A stretch of 64,000 bases of DNA from Fructobacillus papyriferae (GTDB lineage: Bacteria > Bacillota > Bacilli > Lactobacillales > Lactobacillaceae), in contig NZ_JAAMFI010000001.1 in NCBI RefSeq assembly GCF_018437225.1, forward strand, positions 186,001-250,000, read 5' to 3'. A program made the position numbers and the translations under genes. Positions 17,369-27,299 of the stretch are shown piece after piece (position 1 is the stretch's first letter; every line of letters begins with the position of its first letter). The notes beneath the pieces were generated by a model. That model saw nothing but the letters and a program-made list of their open reading frames with translations, was not told where the DNA came from and did no database searches.

Positions 17369-19810
17369 ATGGCAGAAGAAAAGAAATTCTCCGGCTCAAA
17401 TCGAAAAACCCGCAAGATGGCTGTGCCAGAACGTAAGGAGCTTCCAGCATCCCAGCGTCGTCACGCCGCCAAGTTGTCGGATGGGGCAGCCAAGCCAGCT
17501 AGCCCAAGCCGTCCACGACCAAAGCAAAACGGTCCACGTAACGAACAAGGCGGTCAAAATCGTCACAATGCTCGTCCTGGCCAAGGAGGCTCACGTCGTC
17601 CAAATAACCGGACGAACAACCCATCCTCTGGACGTCCAATGATTCGCGAAAAGAAGTCCTGGTCAACAAAGCCTCGTGAAGGCCAAGTGAACTATTCGGC
17701 TCAAAAGGACGATTCCTTGAAGGAATACGTCGCGCAAAATAATAAAGCCAAGCAAGAAGCCAAGAAGGCGGCTGAAAAGAAGGCGCAAAAGGCTGCTAAG
17801 CCAGCCCAAAAGCCTGCTGCTAATGCTGCCAAGCCGGCAGCTGGCAATGGTAACGGCACTGGTCGTTTCGGTGGTTCTTTGTCATCTGGTAACAATTCCG
17901 CTCGTAACAACACGCGTAAGCGCAACACGAACGGGACGGGCCAACAGACACCACGCCGTAACGACAAGCCACATGGTTCGAAGAAGGCCCGTCGGATTGC
18001 GGCTAAGCAAGCACCTAAGAAGCAACCAACGGTCCGTAAGGAACAGCCATTGCCAGAAGTACTGGAATACAAGGTCGGCATGAACGTGCAGGACTTGTCA
18101 AAGCTCTTGCACCGCGATACGGCTGAAATCATCAAGAAGCTTTTCTTGCTTGGAATCGTAACGAACCAAAACCAGTCTTTGGATGAAGACACGATCGAAA
18201 TCCTGGCGGCTGATTACGGGATCGATGCCAAGCAAAAAGAAGAAGAAGATTTGGCTGACATCGACCGTTTCTTCGACGAAGCACAAGTTAACGAAGAAAA
18301 CTTGGCCCCTCGTGCTCCAGTGGTCACGATTATGGGACACGTTGACCACGGAAAGACGACGTTGCTTGATTACTTGCGCAAGACCAATGTCACCGAAGGC
18401 GAAGCTGGTGGAATCACGCAGCACATCGGTGCCTATCAAGCTCGTTTGGATGGTCGTTTGATCACCTTCTTGGATACGCCAGGTCACGCGGCCTTTACAG
18501 AAATGCGTGCTCGTGGTGCTAACGTGACCGATATCACGGTCTTGGTTGTTGCCGCCGATGATGGGGTCCAGCCTCAGACGATTGAAGCGATTAACCACGC
18601 CAAGTCTGCTGGTACGCCAGTGATTGTGGCCGTCAACAAGATCGATAAGGAAGGGGCCAACCCTGAACAAGTCATGAACCAATTGATGGCTTACGACCTC
18701 GTTCCTGAAGAATACGGTGGCTCAACGATCTTTGTTAAGATCTCAGCCAAGAAGGGTGAAAACATTGAGCAATTGCTCGAAATGATTTTGCTTGAAGCTG
18801 ACGTTTTGGAATTGCAGGCGGACCCAACGGTTCCTGCCCGTGGTTCTGTTATCGAAGCCCGACTTGACAAGGGTCGCGGACCGGTTTCAACGGTGCTCGT
18901 TCAACAGGGAACGCTTCACGTCGGTGATCCTGTCGTTGTGGGTAATACCTACGGACGTATCCGGACGATGCAAAACGAAAAGGGTGTTGACCTAAAGGAA
19001 GCAAAGCCTGCAACGCCTGTTCAGATCACTGGTCTAAACGAAGTGCCATCAGCTGGTGATCGCTTCGTGGTCATGGCCGACGAAAAGTCTGCCCGTGCCG
19101 CTGGTGAAGAACGTGCTAAGCGTGCCCGCGAAGAAGTTCGCAACGCTGGTTCTGTTGTGACTTTGGATACGCTCTTTAACACGATGGCTGAAAAGGCCAT
19201 GAAGACGGTTCCCGTTGTTGTTAAGGCCGATGTACAAGGTTCTGTTGAAGCCTTGGTTGGCTCATTGAAGAAGATCGAAGTCGACGGTGTGAAGGTGGAT
19301 GTTGTCCACGCTGCCGTTGGTGCGATTAACGAATCCGATGTGTCCCTTGCTGAAGCTTCTGGTGCTTTGATCCTTGGCTTTAATGTGCGTCCTACGCCAT
19401 TTGCCAAGAACCAAGCCCAAGCCGACAAGATCGACATGCGCTTCTACTCCGTCATCTATGACGCCATTGACGACGTGACGGCTGCGATGAAGGGACAACT
19501 CGAACCAGTATACGAAGAGCGTGTTATTGGACAAATCGTTGTTAAGGAACTGTTTAAGTTCTCCAAGGTTGGAACGATCGCCGGTGCCACCGTTGAAGAA
19601 GGTAAGATTAAAAAGGACGCCAAGGTCCGCATTGTCCGCAATGGTACGGTGATCTACGACGGTGCCTTGGCATCGCTTCAGCGTGGTAAGGATGCGGTGA
19701 ACGAAGTGAAGTTCGGATACGACTTTGGATTCACGGTGAACAAGTTTAACGACATCCAACTGGGTGATGAAGTCGAAGCCTACATCATGGAAGAAGTAAA
19801 GCCTAAGTAA
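17369..19810 (+). CDS. infB: Translation initiation factor IF-2
   Basis: GTPase that places initiator tRNA on the 30S subunit. 813 residues. The first 220 residues are disordered, basic and rich in Asn, Arg, Gln, Ala and Lys; then the IF2_N helix domain ([19 protein letters not shown]), the G domain with GHVDHGKT (near residue 323), DTPGHAAF and NKID, and domains II, III and C1-C2. All GTPase motifs are intact. It is coupled to ylxQ and followed by rbfA after 23 bases. Confidence 0.97.
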   Translation: MAEEKKFSGSNRKTRKMAVPERKELPASQRRHAAKLSDGAAKPASPSRPRPKQNGPRNEQGGQNRHNARPGQGGSRRPNNRTNNPSSGRPMIREKKSWSTKPREGQVNYSAQKDDSLKEYVAQNNKAKQEAKKAAEKKAQKAAKPAQKPAANAAKPAAGNGNGTGRFGGSLSSGNNSARNNTRKRNTNGTGQQTPRRNDKPHGSKKARRIAAKQAPKKQPTVRKEQPLPEVLEYKVGMNVQDLSKLLHRDTAEIIKKLFLLGIVTNQNQSLDEDTIEILAADYGIDAKQKEEEDLADIDRFFDEAQVNEENLAPRAPVVTIMGHVDHGKTTLLDYLRKTNVTEGEAGGITQHIGAYQARLDGRLITFLDTPGHAAFTEMRARGANVTDITVLVVAADDGVQPQTIEAINHAKSAGTPVIVAVNKIDKEGANPEQVMNQLMAYDLVPEEYGGSTIFVKISAKKGENIEQLLEMILLEADVLELQADPTVPARGSVIEARLDKGRGPVSTVLVQQGTLHVGDPVVVGNTYGRIRTMQNEKGVDLKEAKPATPVQITGLNEVPSAGDRFVVMADEKSARAAGEERAKRAREEVRNAGSVVTLDTLFNTMAEKAMKTVPVVVKADVQGSVEALVGSLKKIEVDGVKVDVVHAAVGAINESDVSLAEASGALILGFNVRPTPFAKNQAQADKIDMRFYSVIYDAIDDVTAAMKGQLEPVYEERVIGQIVVKELFKFSKVGTIAGATVEEGKIKKDAKVRIVRNGTVIYDGALASLQRGKDAVNEVKFGYDFGFTVNKFNDIQLGDEVEAYIMEEVKPK

Positions 19811-19833
19811 GCGTATCAGAATTGGAGGCGGAC

Positions 19834-20193
19834 ATGGCAAATGCACAACGTGCTGGGCGTCTGGCCCAGGAAATTCAAAAAGATGTGTCCGATTTGCTTT
19901 TAAAGCGGGTCAACGACCCACGGGTCCAGGACGTGACGGTCACTTCCGTTGACGTTTCCGGTGACCTGCAAATCGCCACCATTTATTATTCGATTCTGTC
20001 GGACTTTGCGTCTGATCGGAAGAAGGCCCAAGCTGGGCTTGAAGCCGCGTCTGGTCTGATCCGTCGCGAGCTCGGGTCACGCTTGACCGTTTATAAGATT
20101 CCTGAAATCCACTTTGTCTTGGATAATTCCATCCAATACGGTGACCACATCGAATCCTTGATTCGTGAGTTGCACCAAAAAGAAGGAAAGTAA
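19834..20193 (+). CDS. rbfA: Ribosome-binding factor A
   Basis: KH-fold factor acting late in 30S maturation. 119 residues from ATG 19834, preceded by GGAGG; an in-frame TTG at 19822 overlaps that ribosome site and is rejected as start. Family features: RLAQEIQKDVSDLLLKRVNDPR at the N-terminus, the DLQIATIYYS strand and IPEIHFVLDNSIQYGDHIESLI. Last gene of the nusA-infB operon. Confidence 0.94.
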   Translation: MANAQRAGRLAQEIQKDVSDLLLKRVNDPRVQDVTVTSVDVSGDLQIATIYYSILSDFASDRKKAQAGLEAASGLIRRELGSRLTVYKIPEIHFVLDNSIQYGDHIESLIRELHQKEGK

Positions 20194-20222
20194 GAAAAAA
20201 CAGCCTGCGGGCTGTTTTTTTG
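20194..20222 (+). terminator. Rho-independent terminator after rbfA
   Basis: AAAAAACAGCC, loop TGCG, GGCTGTTTTTTT. It separates rbfA from the aminotransferase inserted before truB. Confidence 0.92.
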
Positions 20223-20254
20223 ACTTAAATTCTCATTTATTTTTCATAAAAGTC

Positions 20255-20283
20255 TTTTCAATTCTTTTTAAATCGGTTAGAAT
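20255..20283 (+). promoter_or_regulatory. Promoter of the aminotransferase gene
   Basis: TTTTCA (20255-20260), 17-base spacer, TAGAAT (20278-20283), 35 bases before the start. Confidence 0.55.
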
Positions 20284-20317
20284 ATCCCTATCAAGGAAAA
20301 GGAAAGCAGGTCGAATC

Positions 20318-21508
20318 ATGGTCCAACACAGTCGTTCATTAAATCCTTCGGTTACAGAAATCCCAGCAGATAAGATTTTGGGTTTTCAGGCAAGCATCCA
20401 GTCCGTGCCGGATATGGTTTATTTGACCTTGGGTGAACCGGGCTTTGATGCGCCAAACGTTGTTAAAGAAGCAACGGTTCAGGGGATTCGGGCGAATCAT
20501 TCACATTATGGAAATAGTCAGGGAAATCCAGAATTAAGGCAAGCGGTTATTGACTACTTAGCCGATCGATATCGGTTGACGACCTACAAAGATCCCAATC
20601 AAGTTGTGATTACAGCGGGTGTTTCTGAAGCGATGTATGCCATTTTTAAAACCGTGCTTTCATCAGGCGATGGCATTTTGGTTCCAGATCCAGCCTATGG
20701 TTCCTATTTTTCTTCCATTGCCTTAGCCGATGGGAAAGCGTTACCGATCGATACGTCTCTTTCCGGCTTCAAATTGACACCTGAGGCTATCCACAAAGCG
20801 GTGAAGGCAGCGAGTGTGCCGGTTAAAGCCGTTCTCTTTAATTATCCCAATAATCCCACTGGCGTTACTTATAGTTATGAAGAGCTTTCGGCACTCGCTC
20901 AGGCATTTGAAGAGGAACAGCTCTGGGTCATTTCTGATGAAATCTATTCGGAACTGACTTATGGCAAGGCGCATTTTTCAATTGGACAGCTGATTCCGGA
21001 CCAAACACTTGTGGTCAATGGCCTTTCCAAGTCTCATGCTATGACGGGTTACCGAGTCGGATTCATCTTGGCACCACAGGTGGTGGCCGATCAATTAAAG
21101 AAAGTTCATGCTTCGTTGATCTATTCCATTCCGACCTTTGTTTATGATGGGGCCTTGGCCGCATTGAAGATGCAAAAAGAAGAATTAAACGACATGATTA
21201 AAAGTTATGAAGCACGTCGCAACATGGCGGTTGATGCACTGAAAGAGGCGGGCTTTCATGTTTTGTCACCAGATGGGGCCTTCTATTTGTTTGCTAAATT
21301 ACCTGTTGATATAAAAGAAGATGGCTGGACTTTTGCCGAAAAATTGGCTAAAGAAGGTCATGTTGGTGTGATTCCAGGCGAAGCCTTTTCTCAATTTGAA
21401 GGGGCAAAAGACTATATCCGGATCTCCTATGCAGGTGATCAAGAGCAGCTTAAAGAAGGCCTCGAGAGAATTTCAGATTACATTGAAAAGCGACGGGCAA
21501 ACCGGTAG
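20318..21508 (+). CDS. Class I/II pyridoxal-phosphate aminotransferase
   Basis: A 396-residue fold-type-I aminotransferase. Features: N-terminal LTLGEPGFDAP, substrate/cofactor segments VVITAGVSEAMYAIF, PDPAYGSYFSS, FNYPNNPTGVTYS, ISDEIYSELTYG and the PLP-lysine motif NGLSKSHAMTGYRVGF, with IRISYAGDQEQLKEGL near the C-terminus holding the carboxylate-binding Arg. It probably moves amino groups between an aspartate, aromatic or branched amino acid and 2-oxoglutarate; the exact substrate is unclear. ATG 20318 has GGAAAGCAGG upstream. It has its own promoter and terminator and sits between rbfA and truB, which are neighbours in many relatives, so it looks inserted. Confidence 0.88.
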   Translation: MVQHSRSLNPSVTEIPADKILGFQASIQSVPDMVYLTLGEPGFDAPNVVKEATVQGIRANHSHYGNSQGNPELRQAVIDYLADRYRLTTYKDPNQVVITAGVSEAMYAIFKTVLSSGDGILVPDPAYGSYFSSIALADGKALPIDTSLSGFKLTPEAIHKAVKAASVPVKAVLFNYPNNPTGVTYSYEELSALAQAFEEEQLWVISDEIYSELTYGKAHFSIGQLIPDQTLVVNGLSKSHAMTGYRVGFILAPQVVADQLKKVHASLIYSIPTFVYDGALAALKMQKEELNDMIKSYEARRNMAVDALKEAGFHVLSPDGAFYLFAKLPVDIKEDGWTFAEKLAKEGHVGVIPGEAFSQFEGAKDYIRISYAGDQEQLKEGLERISDYIEKRRANR

Positions 21509-21514
21509 AATATA

Positions 21515-21546
21515 GACCGATGATTTCGATGAAATCACGGTTTTTT
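21515..21546 (+). terminator. Rho-independent terminator after the aminotransferase
   Basis: CCG-A-TGATTTC, loop GAT, GAAATCA-CGG, then TTTTTT. One bulged A. Confidence 0.78.
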
Positions 21547-21565
21547 CTTTGAAAGTGAGAATGGA

Positions 21566-22480
21566 ATGGAAAAGAATGGCAGTAATCTAACGGGCTTACT
21601 GGTCGTCAATAAGCCGAAAGGAATGACTTCTTTTGGGGTCGTTTCACGTCTGCGCCGAATTACTGGACAAAAGAAGATCGGCCATGCAGGGACCCTTGAT
21701 CCAAACGTTGACGGTGTCTTAGTGGTGGCCTTAGGCAGGGCAACCAAGCTCATTGATTTGCTACAGAGAAGGCCAAAGACATACGTCGGTACGGTAACCT
21801 TTGGCTTTGCTACGGAGACACAAGACGCAGATGGAGCAGTCATTGAAAAACAGCCGCTTGAAAAACCGCTGGAGGATTCGGTTGTCCAAGCTGCTTGTCG
21901 ACAATTGGAGGGGGACATTATCCAAGTTCCACCACTTTATTCTGCTGTTAAAGTGAAGGGAAAAAGACTCTACGAGTACGCCCGTGCAGGAGAAGAAGTA
22001 TCGTTACCGAAACGTGCGGCAACAATTTATTATTTCCACCTAACGGCAGAAACCGCCTTTGATGCCAATAAAGGCTACCAGACCGCTTTCTTCGAAGCTC
22101 AAGTATCCAAAGGAACATACATTCGCACGTTGGCCTATGACTTAGGGCGGTCACTTGGTTTACCAGCTACCATGACGGCCTTGCGAAGAACGTCTGGATC
22201 AGGTTTTGATTTGGCACAAGCAACAGACTTAGATGAATTGATGGCGATGTCTAGAGAAGAGCTAGCCGCTGTGTTGAAGCCAATTGCTGCTGTTTTGCCT
22301 TTTGAGCGAAAAGATATGAATGAGGAAGAAAATTTTGCGGTTCGAAACGGACAAAAGGTGGATACCTGGCCAAAGAATAGGGATGGGTACTACCAATTGT
22401 ACGATAAGGACCAGCTCGTTGCGGTGTACCAGTACTCGGACGAAGAGGGGCTTTGGCGGTCGCGCTATTATTTTGCCTAA
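21566..22480 (+). CDS. truB: tRNA pseudouridine-55 synthase TruB
   Basis: Makes pseudouridine 55 in the T-loop of tRNAs. 304 residues. The catalytic-Asp motif GHAGTLDPNVDGVL (about residues 40-53) is intact, with KTYVGTVTFG, PPLYSAVKVKGKRLYEYAR and VSKGTYIRTLAYDLG, then a small C-terminal domain. The ribosome site before ATG 21566 is weak. It is followed by ribF after 29 bases. Confidence 0.95.
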   Translation: MEKNGSNLTGLLVVNKPKGMTSFGVVSRLRRITGQKKIGHAGTLDPNVDGVLVVALGRATKLIDLLQRRPKTYVGTVTFGFATETQDADGAVIEKQPLEKPLEDSVVQAACRQLEGDIIQVPPLYSAVKVKGKRLYEYARAGEEVSLPKRAATIYYFHLTAETAFDANKGYQTAFFEAQVSKGTYIRTLAYDLGRSLGLPATMTALRRTSGSGFDLAQATDLDELMAMSREELAAVLKPIAAVLPFERKDMNEEENFAVRNGQKVDTWPKNRDGYYQLYDKDQLVAVYQYSDEEGLWRSRYYFA

Positions 22481-22497
22481 AACGTTGATGAAAACGG

Positions 22498-22503
22498 TAT
22501 AAT
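22498..22503 (+). promoter_or_regulatory. Perfect -10 box placed to give a leaderless ribF mRNA
   Basis: TATAAT ends six bases before the ribF ATG, so transcription from it would start at or next to the ATG. No purine-rich ribosome site exists before ribF. A matched -35 is poor (TTGCCT at 22473 gives a 19-base spacer). Confidence 0.45.
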
Positions 22504-22509
22504 AAAAAC

Positions 22510-23460
22510 ATGACGACTTTGTATAAAATTCACTATCCATTGGACAATCATTTCGAGCAAGCCAGTCCACAAGTGCTGGCCATGGGCTACTTCGACGGTG
22601 TTCATCTGGGACACCAGGCCGTCATCAAAGAAGCTAAGAAGCAAGCGGATGCGCTCGGACTACCTTTGGCGGTCTTAACTTATGCCCCTTATCCCGGTTT
22701 GGTTTTCGACAAGCAACCACTACCTTGGCATGATTTGACGCCCATTGACCAAAAAGTGGCCTTGCTTGGCGAACTTGGGGTCGACCGTGTCTACTGTCTG
22801 AATTTGACCTCGACTTTGGCCAGCTTATCACCAGTTGATTTTGTTGAAAAAGTATTGCTGGTTTTACAGGCAAAGGTTGTGGTTGCCGGTTTTGATCACT
22901 TGTATGGTCCAAAAGAACGGCAGGCCGATATGGCCCATTTACCGGAGTATGCGAATGGTCGTTTTGACGTAACAGTTGTCGAAAAACAGAAAATAGCAGG
23001 TGGAAGTGATAAAATAGCCTCCCGAGCCATCCGTATTGATTTAGCCAATGGTCATTTAGAAGCTGTAACGAACAGTCTCGGTCGACCGCATCGAACAAGC
23101 GGTGTTGTTGTTCATGGCGATGCTCGGGGGCGGACACTTGGGTATCCCACGATTAACATCTGGACACCAGAAAATGAGAGCCTACCGGGGATTGGTGTTT
23201 ACGTGGTAAGGGTTCAAATTGCTGGGCGACAAGTAAGGGGGATGGCGTCGATTGGACGAAATGTGACCTTTGAAAAGAATCGTCCGGTGACTGTTGAAAT
23301 TAATCTTTTTGATTTTGATCAGCAGGTTTATGGTGAAGAAGTGACGGTCGATTGGCTGCATTACCTACGTGGTGAAGTCGCTTTTGAATCGGTTGAGGAC
23401 TTAATTCAGCAATTAGAATGCGATCGAGCAGATAGCCAACAATATTTTTTGGAAAACTAG
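22510..23460 (+). CDS. ribF: Bifunctional riboflavin kinase / FAD synthetase
   Basis: Turns riboflavin into FMN and FMN into FAD. 316 residues: N-terminal nucleotidyltransferase domain (AMGYFDGVHLGHQAVI, VVAGFDHLYGP, then SRAIRIDLANGHLEAV) and C-terminal kinase domain with the GDARGRTLGYPTINI motif (near residue 208). There is no ribosome site; it may be translated by coupling to truB, 29 bases upstream, or from a leaderless message. It would supply cofactor for the NADH oxidase at 57830 from riboflavin taken up by RibU at 52611. Confidence 0.95.
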   Translation: MTTLYKIHYPLDNHFEQASPQVLAMGYFDGVHLGHQAVIKEAKKQADALGLPLAVLTYAPYPGLVFDKQPLPWHDLTPIDQKVALLGELGVDRVYCLNLTSTLASLSPVDFVEKVLLVLQAKVVVAGFDHLYGPKERQADMAHLPEYANGRFDVTVVEKQKIAGGSDKIASRAIRIDLANGHLEAVTNSLGRPHRTSGVVVHGDARGRTLGYPTINIWTPENESLPGIGVYVVRVQIAGRQVRGMASIGRNVTFEKNRPVTVEINLFDFDQQVYGEEVTVDWLHYLRGEVAFESVEDLIQQLECDRADSQQYFLEN

Positions 23461-23480
23461 GAGAAATCCTAGTTTTTTTT
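23453..23480 (+). terminator. Rho-independent terminator overlapping the ribF stop
   Basis: AAAACTAGGA, loop GAAA, TCCTAGTTTTTTTT; the TAG stop lies in the left arm. Confidence 0.9.
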
Positions 23481-23530
23481 ATGGGTTAATACCCGTAAAA
23501 AACCTCTTGCAAGCGCTCTTTTACCTTAAA

Positions 23531-23557
23531 TTAGCACTCTTACAAAAAGAGTGCCAA
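23531..23557 (+). promoter_or_regulatory. CIRCE operator 1
   Basis: TTAGCACTC, nine bases, GAGTGCCAA. This is the HrcA-binding inverted repeat with one change (C for T) in the right arm. It lies just upstream of the -35 box of the heat-shock promoter. Confidence 0.92.
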
Positions 23558-23563
23558 AAAGGG

Positions 23564-23591
23564 TTGCATTCTATTAAAACTTCCGTATAAT
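23564..23591 (+). promoter_or_regulatory. Heat-shock operon promoter
   Basis: TTGCAT (23564-23569), 16-base spacer, TATAAT (23586-23591), lying between the two CIRCE operators. Confidence 0.85.
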
Positions 23592-23596
23592 AAGAA

Positions 23597-23623
23597 TTAG
23601 CAGTTGAGTTAATCGAGTGCTAA
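23597..23623 (+). promoter_or_regulatory. CIRCE operator 2
   Basis: TTAGCAGTT, nine bases, GAGTGCTAA. The right arm is perfect, the left arm differs from consensus at two positions. It covers the transcription start, so HrcA bound here and at operator 1 would close the promoter. Confidence 0.88.
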
Positions 23624-23646
23624 TCAGAGGAAGGTGGTGTGCTGAA

Positions 23647-24681
23647 GTGCTAACGGAACGACAAAAGCAAATTTTGGCGGCCATCATTTATCAGTACACG
23701 CAGACAGCTCACGCTGTGGGCTCCAAAGCCTTGCATGACGAACTGGATTTGGATGTGTCACCCGCGACGATTCGTAATGAGATGTCGAGCTTGGAGTCAG
23801 CGGACTTGATAAAAAAGTTGCACACTTCGGCTGGACGCGTACCGTCGCTTGAAGGTTATCGCTATTACTTGGACCATTTGATGGGCCCGGCGGGCGTTTC
23901 AGATAAGGAAATTGCGCTGGTTGCCAAGCAAATTCGGGGTAACTTTCATGAGTTAGACGAGCTGCTTGACCAGACGGCCAAACTTTTAGCGAAAGAAACG
24001 GGACTGACGGCCCTGGTATTGAAACCAAAGCCCATCAATTTAAAGATTTCTTCCTTTCAATTGATTCCGATGGAGAATCGGCAGGTGATTGCTGTCTTGG
24101 CCACATCCGATGGTAAAGTCACTTCGCAGACCTTCCGATTACCAAAAGAATTACCGTTGGCGTCGCTTTCGGGTATGGTGGCTTACATCAATGCACAGAT
24201 GGTCGGGCGTCCGGTCCATGAAGTTCTCTCGTTGATGACATCAGAACAGTTGCCGGTCTTGCTTTCGCGAAATATCGAGAGTCCGGCTGCTTTCTTGCAA
24301 CTATTCGGCGACGTGCTTGCTCGTTCGGTTGCTGAAACGGTTCATCTGGGTGGCCGTTTAAACCTCTTGGAGATTGCCGATGATGCTTATCTGGACGTTA
24401 AGTCCGCTCGTAAGATATTGGAGCTGTTTGACTCACCAGATGCAGTCAGACATTTAGCAAAAGCCGAGAGGGGAACGGTTAACATTCGTCTAGGGGACGA
24501 GTTAAATACGCCTGTCCTTGAGGATTTTGCAATGTTGTCTGCGGCTTTTACAGTCGGACAAGATGACAGTGGGGTGATTGCCTTGGTCGGACCCATGCGT
24601 CTGCCATATGCTCAGCTGTCTCGTCTGTTGTCAGCCTTTGCTTCGGCATTGGATTCCAAACTCATCGAATACGTACGATAA
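23647..24681 (+). CDS. hrcA: Heat-inducible transcription repressor HrcA
   Basis: Represses its own operon by binding CIRCE; needs GroEL to be active. 344 residues from the GTG at 23647 (MLTERQKQILAAII), chosen because a GTG 30 bases upstream lies inside the CIRCE site. N-terminal winged helix with VGSKALHDELDLDVSPATIRNEMSSLE and HTSAGRVPSLEGYRYYLDHL, GAF-like middle and dimerisation domain. First gene of hrcA-grpE-dnaK-dnaJ. Confidence 0.96.
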   Translation: MLTERQKQILAAIIYQYTQTAHAVGSKALHDELDLDVSPATIRNEMSSLESADLIKKLHTSAGRVPSLEGYRYYLDHLMGPAGVSDKEIALVAKQIRGNFHELDELLDQTAKLLAKETGLTALVLKPKPINLKISSFQLIPMENRQVIAVLATSDGKVTSQTFRLPKELPLASLSGMVAYINAQMVGRPVHEVLSLMTSEQLPVLLSRNIESPAAFLQLFGDVLARSVAETVHLGGRLNLLEIADDAYLDVKSARKILELFDSPDAVRHLAKAERGTVNIRLGDELNTPVLEDFAMLSAAFTVGQDDSGVIALVGPMRLPYAQLSRLLSAFASALDSKLIEYVR

Positions 24682-24692
24682 AGGAGGCTCTT

Positions 24693-25262
24693 GTGGCCAA
24701 GAAGAATCAAGAAGAACAAGTTCAAGAAGAAATTCAAGCGGAAGAAGAAGCACAAGACTTTGCGGGTGAAAACCCCGATGAAAAGCCAGCAGCAGAAACT
24801 GAAGAAGTCGATCCAATGGCTGATTTGAAGCAGCAATTGGCAGATAAAGAAGATGCTGTTCTCCGTGCGCAGGCTGAAATTCAAAATATTCAGACTAGAA
24901 ACGCTCGTGAGCTGGCTAACATCCGCAAGTACGACGGTCAGAAGCTGGCCGAAGCGATTTTACCAGTCGTTGATAACTTGGAACGTGCTTTGGCGGTTGA
25001 AACCGACGGCAACGAGCAAGTTGCTCAGATTCACAAGGGTGTTGAAATTACCTTGAAGACCCTGAAGTCGGCACTGGATGCCAATGGCATAAAAGAAGTC
25101 GGCCAGGTTGGGGACGAATTTGATCCCAACACCATGCAAGGGGTGCAGACCGTTCCGGTCGAAGGTGAGCTCAAGGCTGACCAAGTCGCCAACGTCTTGC
25201 AAAAGGGCTACATGCTACAAGATCGCGTTATTCGGCCTGCAATGGTTGCGGTTGCACAATAA
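24693..25262 (+). CDS. grpE: Nucleotide exchange factor GrpE
   Basis: Releases ADP from DnaK. 189 residues: acidic disordered N-terminus (about 45 residues, Glu-rich), long coiled-coil, and the C-terminal beta-domain with ILPVVDNLERAL, GVEITLKTLKSAL and VANVLQKGYMLQDRVIRPAMV. GTG start at 24693 with AAAGGAGG upstream, 11 bases after hrcA. Confidence 0.96.
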   Translation: MAKKNQEEQVQEEIQAEEEAQDFAGENPDEKPAAETEEVDPMADLKQQLADKEDAVLRAQAEIQNIQTRNARELANIRKYDGQKLAEAILPVVDNLERALAVETDGNEQVAQIHKGVEITLKTLKSALDANGIKEVGQVGDEFDPNTMQGVQTVPVEGELKADQVANVLQKGYMLQDRVIRPAMVAVAQ

Positions 25263-25357
25263 GCGCACTTATTTAAGTCGAACATGGTGATTCAGCGCGG
25301 GGCGCACCACACCGAAAAAAGATAAATATTGTTAATCAAATTGGAAAGGGTATCGAT

Positions 25358-27211
25358 ATGTCAAAGATTATTGGAATTGATTTAGGAACGACGAACTCTG
25401 CAGTTGCTGTTTTGGAAGGTGGTAAGCCAAAAATTATCACCAACCCTGACGGTGGCCGGACGACGCCATCTGTTGTCTCATTTAAGAATGGGGACACGCA
25501 AGTTGGTGACGTGGCTAAGCGCCAAGCCATCACGAACCCTGACACGATCTCATCGATCAAGTCACACATGGGTGAAGCCAACTACAAGGTAACGGTTGAC
25601 GGTAAGGACTACACGCCACAAGAAATCTCAGCCATGATCTTGCAGTACATCAAGGGTTATGCCGAAGATTACTTGGGTGAAAAGGTTGACCAGGCCGTGA
25701 TCACGGTTCCTGCCTACTTCAACGATGCCCAACGTCAAGCAACCAAGGATGCTGGTAAGATTGCCGGTTTGAAGGTTGAACGAATCATCAACGAGCCTAC
25801 TGCCGCTGCTTTGGCATACGGTATGGACAAGTTGGACAAGGACGAAAAGGTCCTCGTTTACGATTTGGGTGGTGGAACTTTTGATGTTTCCATCCTTGAA
25901 TTGGGTGACGGTGTCTTCGAAGTTTTGTCAACCAACGGTGACACGCACCTCGGTGGTGACAACTTTGACCAAAAGATCATCGACTACTTGGCGGATGAAT
26001 TCAAGTCAGAAAACGGGATCGATTTGAAGCAAGACAAGTTGGCCTTGCAACGTTTGAAGGATGCTGCTGAACAAGCAAAGAAGACCTTGTCTTCTGCATC
26101 TGAAGCACAAATCGACTTGCCATTTATCGCTTCTGGTGACCAAGGCCCATTGCACTTGCAAACGTCACTGACGCGCGCTAAGTTCAACGAATTGACGGCT
26201 GATTTGGTCAAGAAGGCCGAAGAACCTGTTATGAACGCGTTGAAGGATGCTGGCTTGTCATTCTCTGACATCGACGAAGTCATCTTGAACGGTGGATCAA
26301 CTCGTATCCCAGCCGTCCAAGAATCAGTTAAGAAGATGACGGGCAAGGAACCTAACCACTCCATCAACCCTGATGAAGCCGTTGCCCTTGGTGCCGCTGT
26401 TCAAGGTGGTGTGATTACGGGTGATGTCAAGGACGTCGTCCTCTTGGACGTAACGCCTTTGTCACTTGGTATCGAAACGATGGGGGGTGTCTTCACGAAG
26501 TTGATCGAACGTAACACGACGATCCCAACTTCTAAGTCACAGGTCTTCTCAACGGCCGCTGATAACCAACCAGCCGTTGATATCCACGTTTTGCAAGGTG
26601 AACGCTCAATGGCGGCCGACAACAAGACGCTTGGACGTTTCCAATTGGCTGACATTCCGGCAGCCCCACGTGGTGTCCCACAAATCGAAGTTACTTTCGA
26701 TATCGACCGTAACGGTATCGTGAACGTTTCTGCTAAGGACCTCGGAACTCAGAAGGAACAAAAGATCACGATCCAAGCCGCTGGTGGTTTGTCAGACGAT
26801 GAAATCGAAAAGATGATGAACGACGCCAAGGCCAACGAAGAAGCTGACAACAAGAAGAAGGAAGCCGTTGAAACGCGCAACAACGCGGACCAATTGATCT
26901 TCCAGACTGAAAAGACTTTGGAAGAAGTTGACGGCAAGTTGTCTGAAGACGAAGTCAAGCCAACCAAGGACGCTTTGGAAGACTTGAAGAAGGCCAAGGA
27001 AGACGCAGCCGCTGAAGATGCTGACTTGACTGACTTGAAGGAAAAGTCTGATGCCTTGTCAAAGGTTGCTTCAGAATTGGCACAAAAGTTGTACCAACAA
27101 GCCCAACAAGCACAACAAGCTCAGGGCGGTCAAGAAGCCGGACAAGAAAAGCAAGATGACAACACCGTAGACGGTGACTTTGAAGAAGTAAAGGACGACG
27201 ATAAGAAGTAA
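25358..27211 (+). CDS. dnaK: Molecular chaperone DnaK (Hsp70)
   Basis: ATP-driven chaperone, 617 residues. ATPase signatures [31 protein letters not shown] and [15 protein letters not shown] are intact; the substrate domain follows [14 protein letters not shown], and the lid ends in a Gln/Ala-rich, acidic tail. It is 95 bases after grpE. I see no CIRCE in that gap, only a weak GC-rich hairpin (GCGC GGG GCGC near 25296), so it depends on the hrcA promoter. Confidence 0.98.
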   Translation: MSKIIGIDLGTTNSAVAVLEGGKPKIITNPDGGRTTPSVVSFKNGDTQVGDVAKRQAITNPDTISSIKSHMGEANYKVTVDGKDYTPQEISAMILQYIKGYAEDYLGEKVDQAVITVPAYFNDAQRQATKDAGKIAGLKVERIINEPTAAALAYGMDKLDKDEKVLVYDLGGGTFDVSILELGDGVFEVLSTNGDTHLGGDNFDQKIIDYLADEFKSENGIDLKQDKLALQRLKDAAEQAKKTLSSASEAQIDLPFIASGDQGPLHLQTSLTRAKFNELTADLVKKAEEPVMNALKDAGLSFSDIDEVILNGGSTRIPAVQESVKKMTGKEPNHSINPDEAVALGAAVQGGVITGDVKDVVLLDVTPLSLGIETMGGVFTKLIERNTTIPTSKSQVFSTAADNQPAVDIHVLQGERSMAADNKTLGRFQLADIPAAPRGVPQIEVTFDIDRNGIVNVSAKDLGTQKEQKITIQAAGGLSDDEIEKMMNDAKANEEADNKKKEAVETRNNADQLIFQTEKTLEEVDGKLSEDEVKPTKDALEDLKKAKEDAAAEDADLTDLKEKSDALSKVASELAQKLYQQAQQAQQAQGGQEAGQEKQDDNTVDGDFEEVKDDDKK

Positions 27212-27244
27212 TTCTTTTCATCAAACCCAGCTTTTCAATACAAA

Positions 27245-27270
27245 AACAGGCTAGGGCGACCTAGCCTGTT
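27245..27270 (+). other. Perfect hairpin with GNRA loop between dnaK and dnaJ
   Basis: AACAGGCTAGG, loop GCGA, CCTAGCCTGTT: an uninterrupted 11-bp stem closed by a GNRA-type tetraloop. No T-run follows, so it is more likely an mRNA stability or processing element, or a partial terminator, that lowers dnaJ relative to dnaK. Confidence 0.75.
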
Positions 27271-27299
27271 GTACATACTAAGAATTAAAGGAGTTGCTT

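Noticed and set aside
17701-19846. Long open frames on the minus strand opposite infB
   Set aside because: They mirror the codon pattern of infB, have no ribosome site or family motif, and give basic or low-complexity translations.
25263-25357. A further CIRCE element before dnaK
   Set aside because: No TTAGCACTC-N9-GAGTGCTAA pattern occurs here; only a weak GC hairpin.
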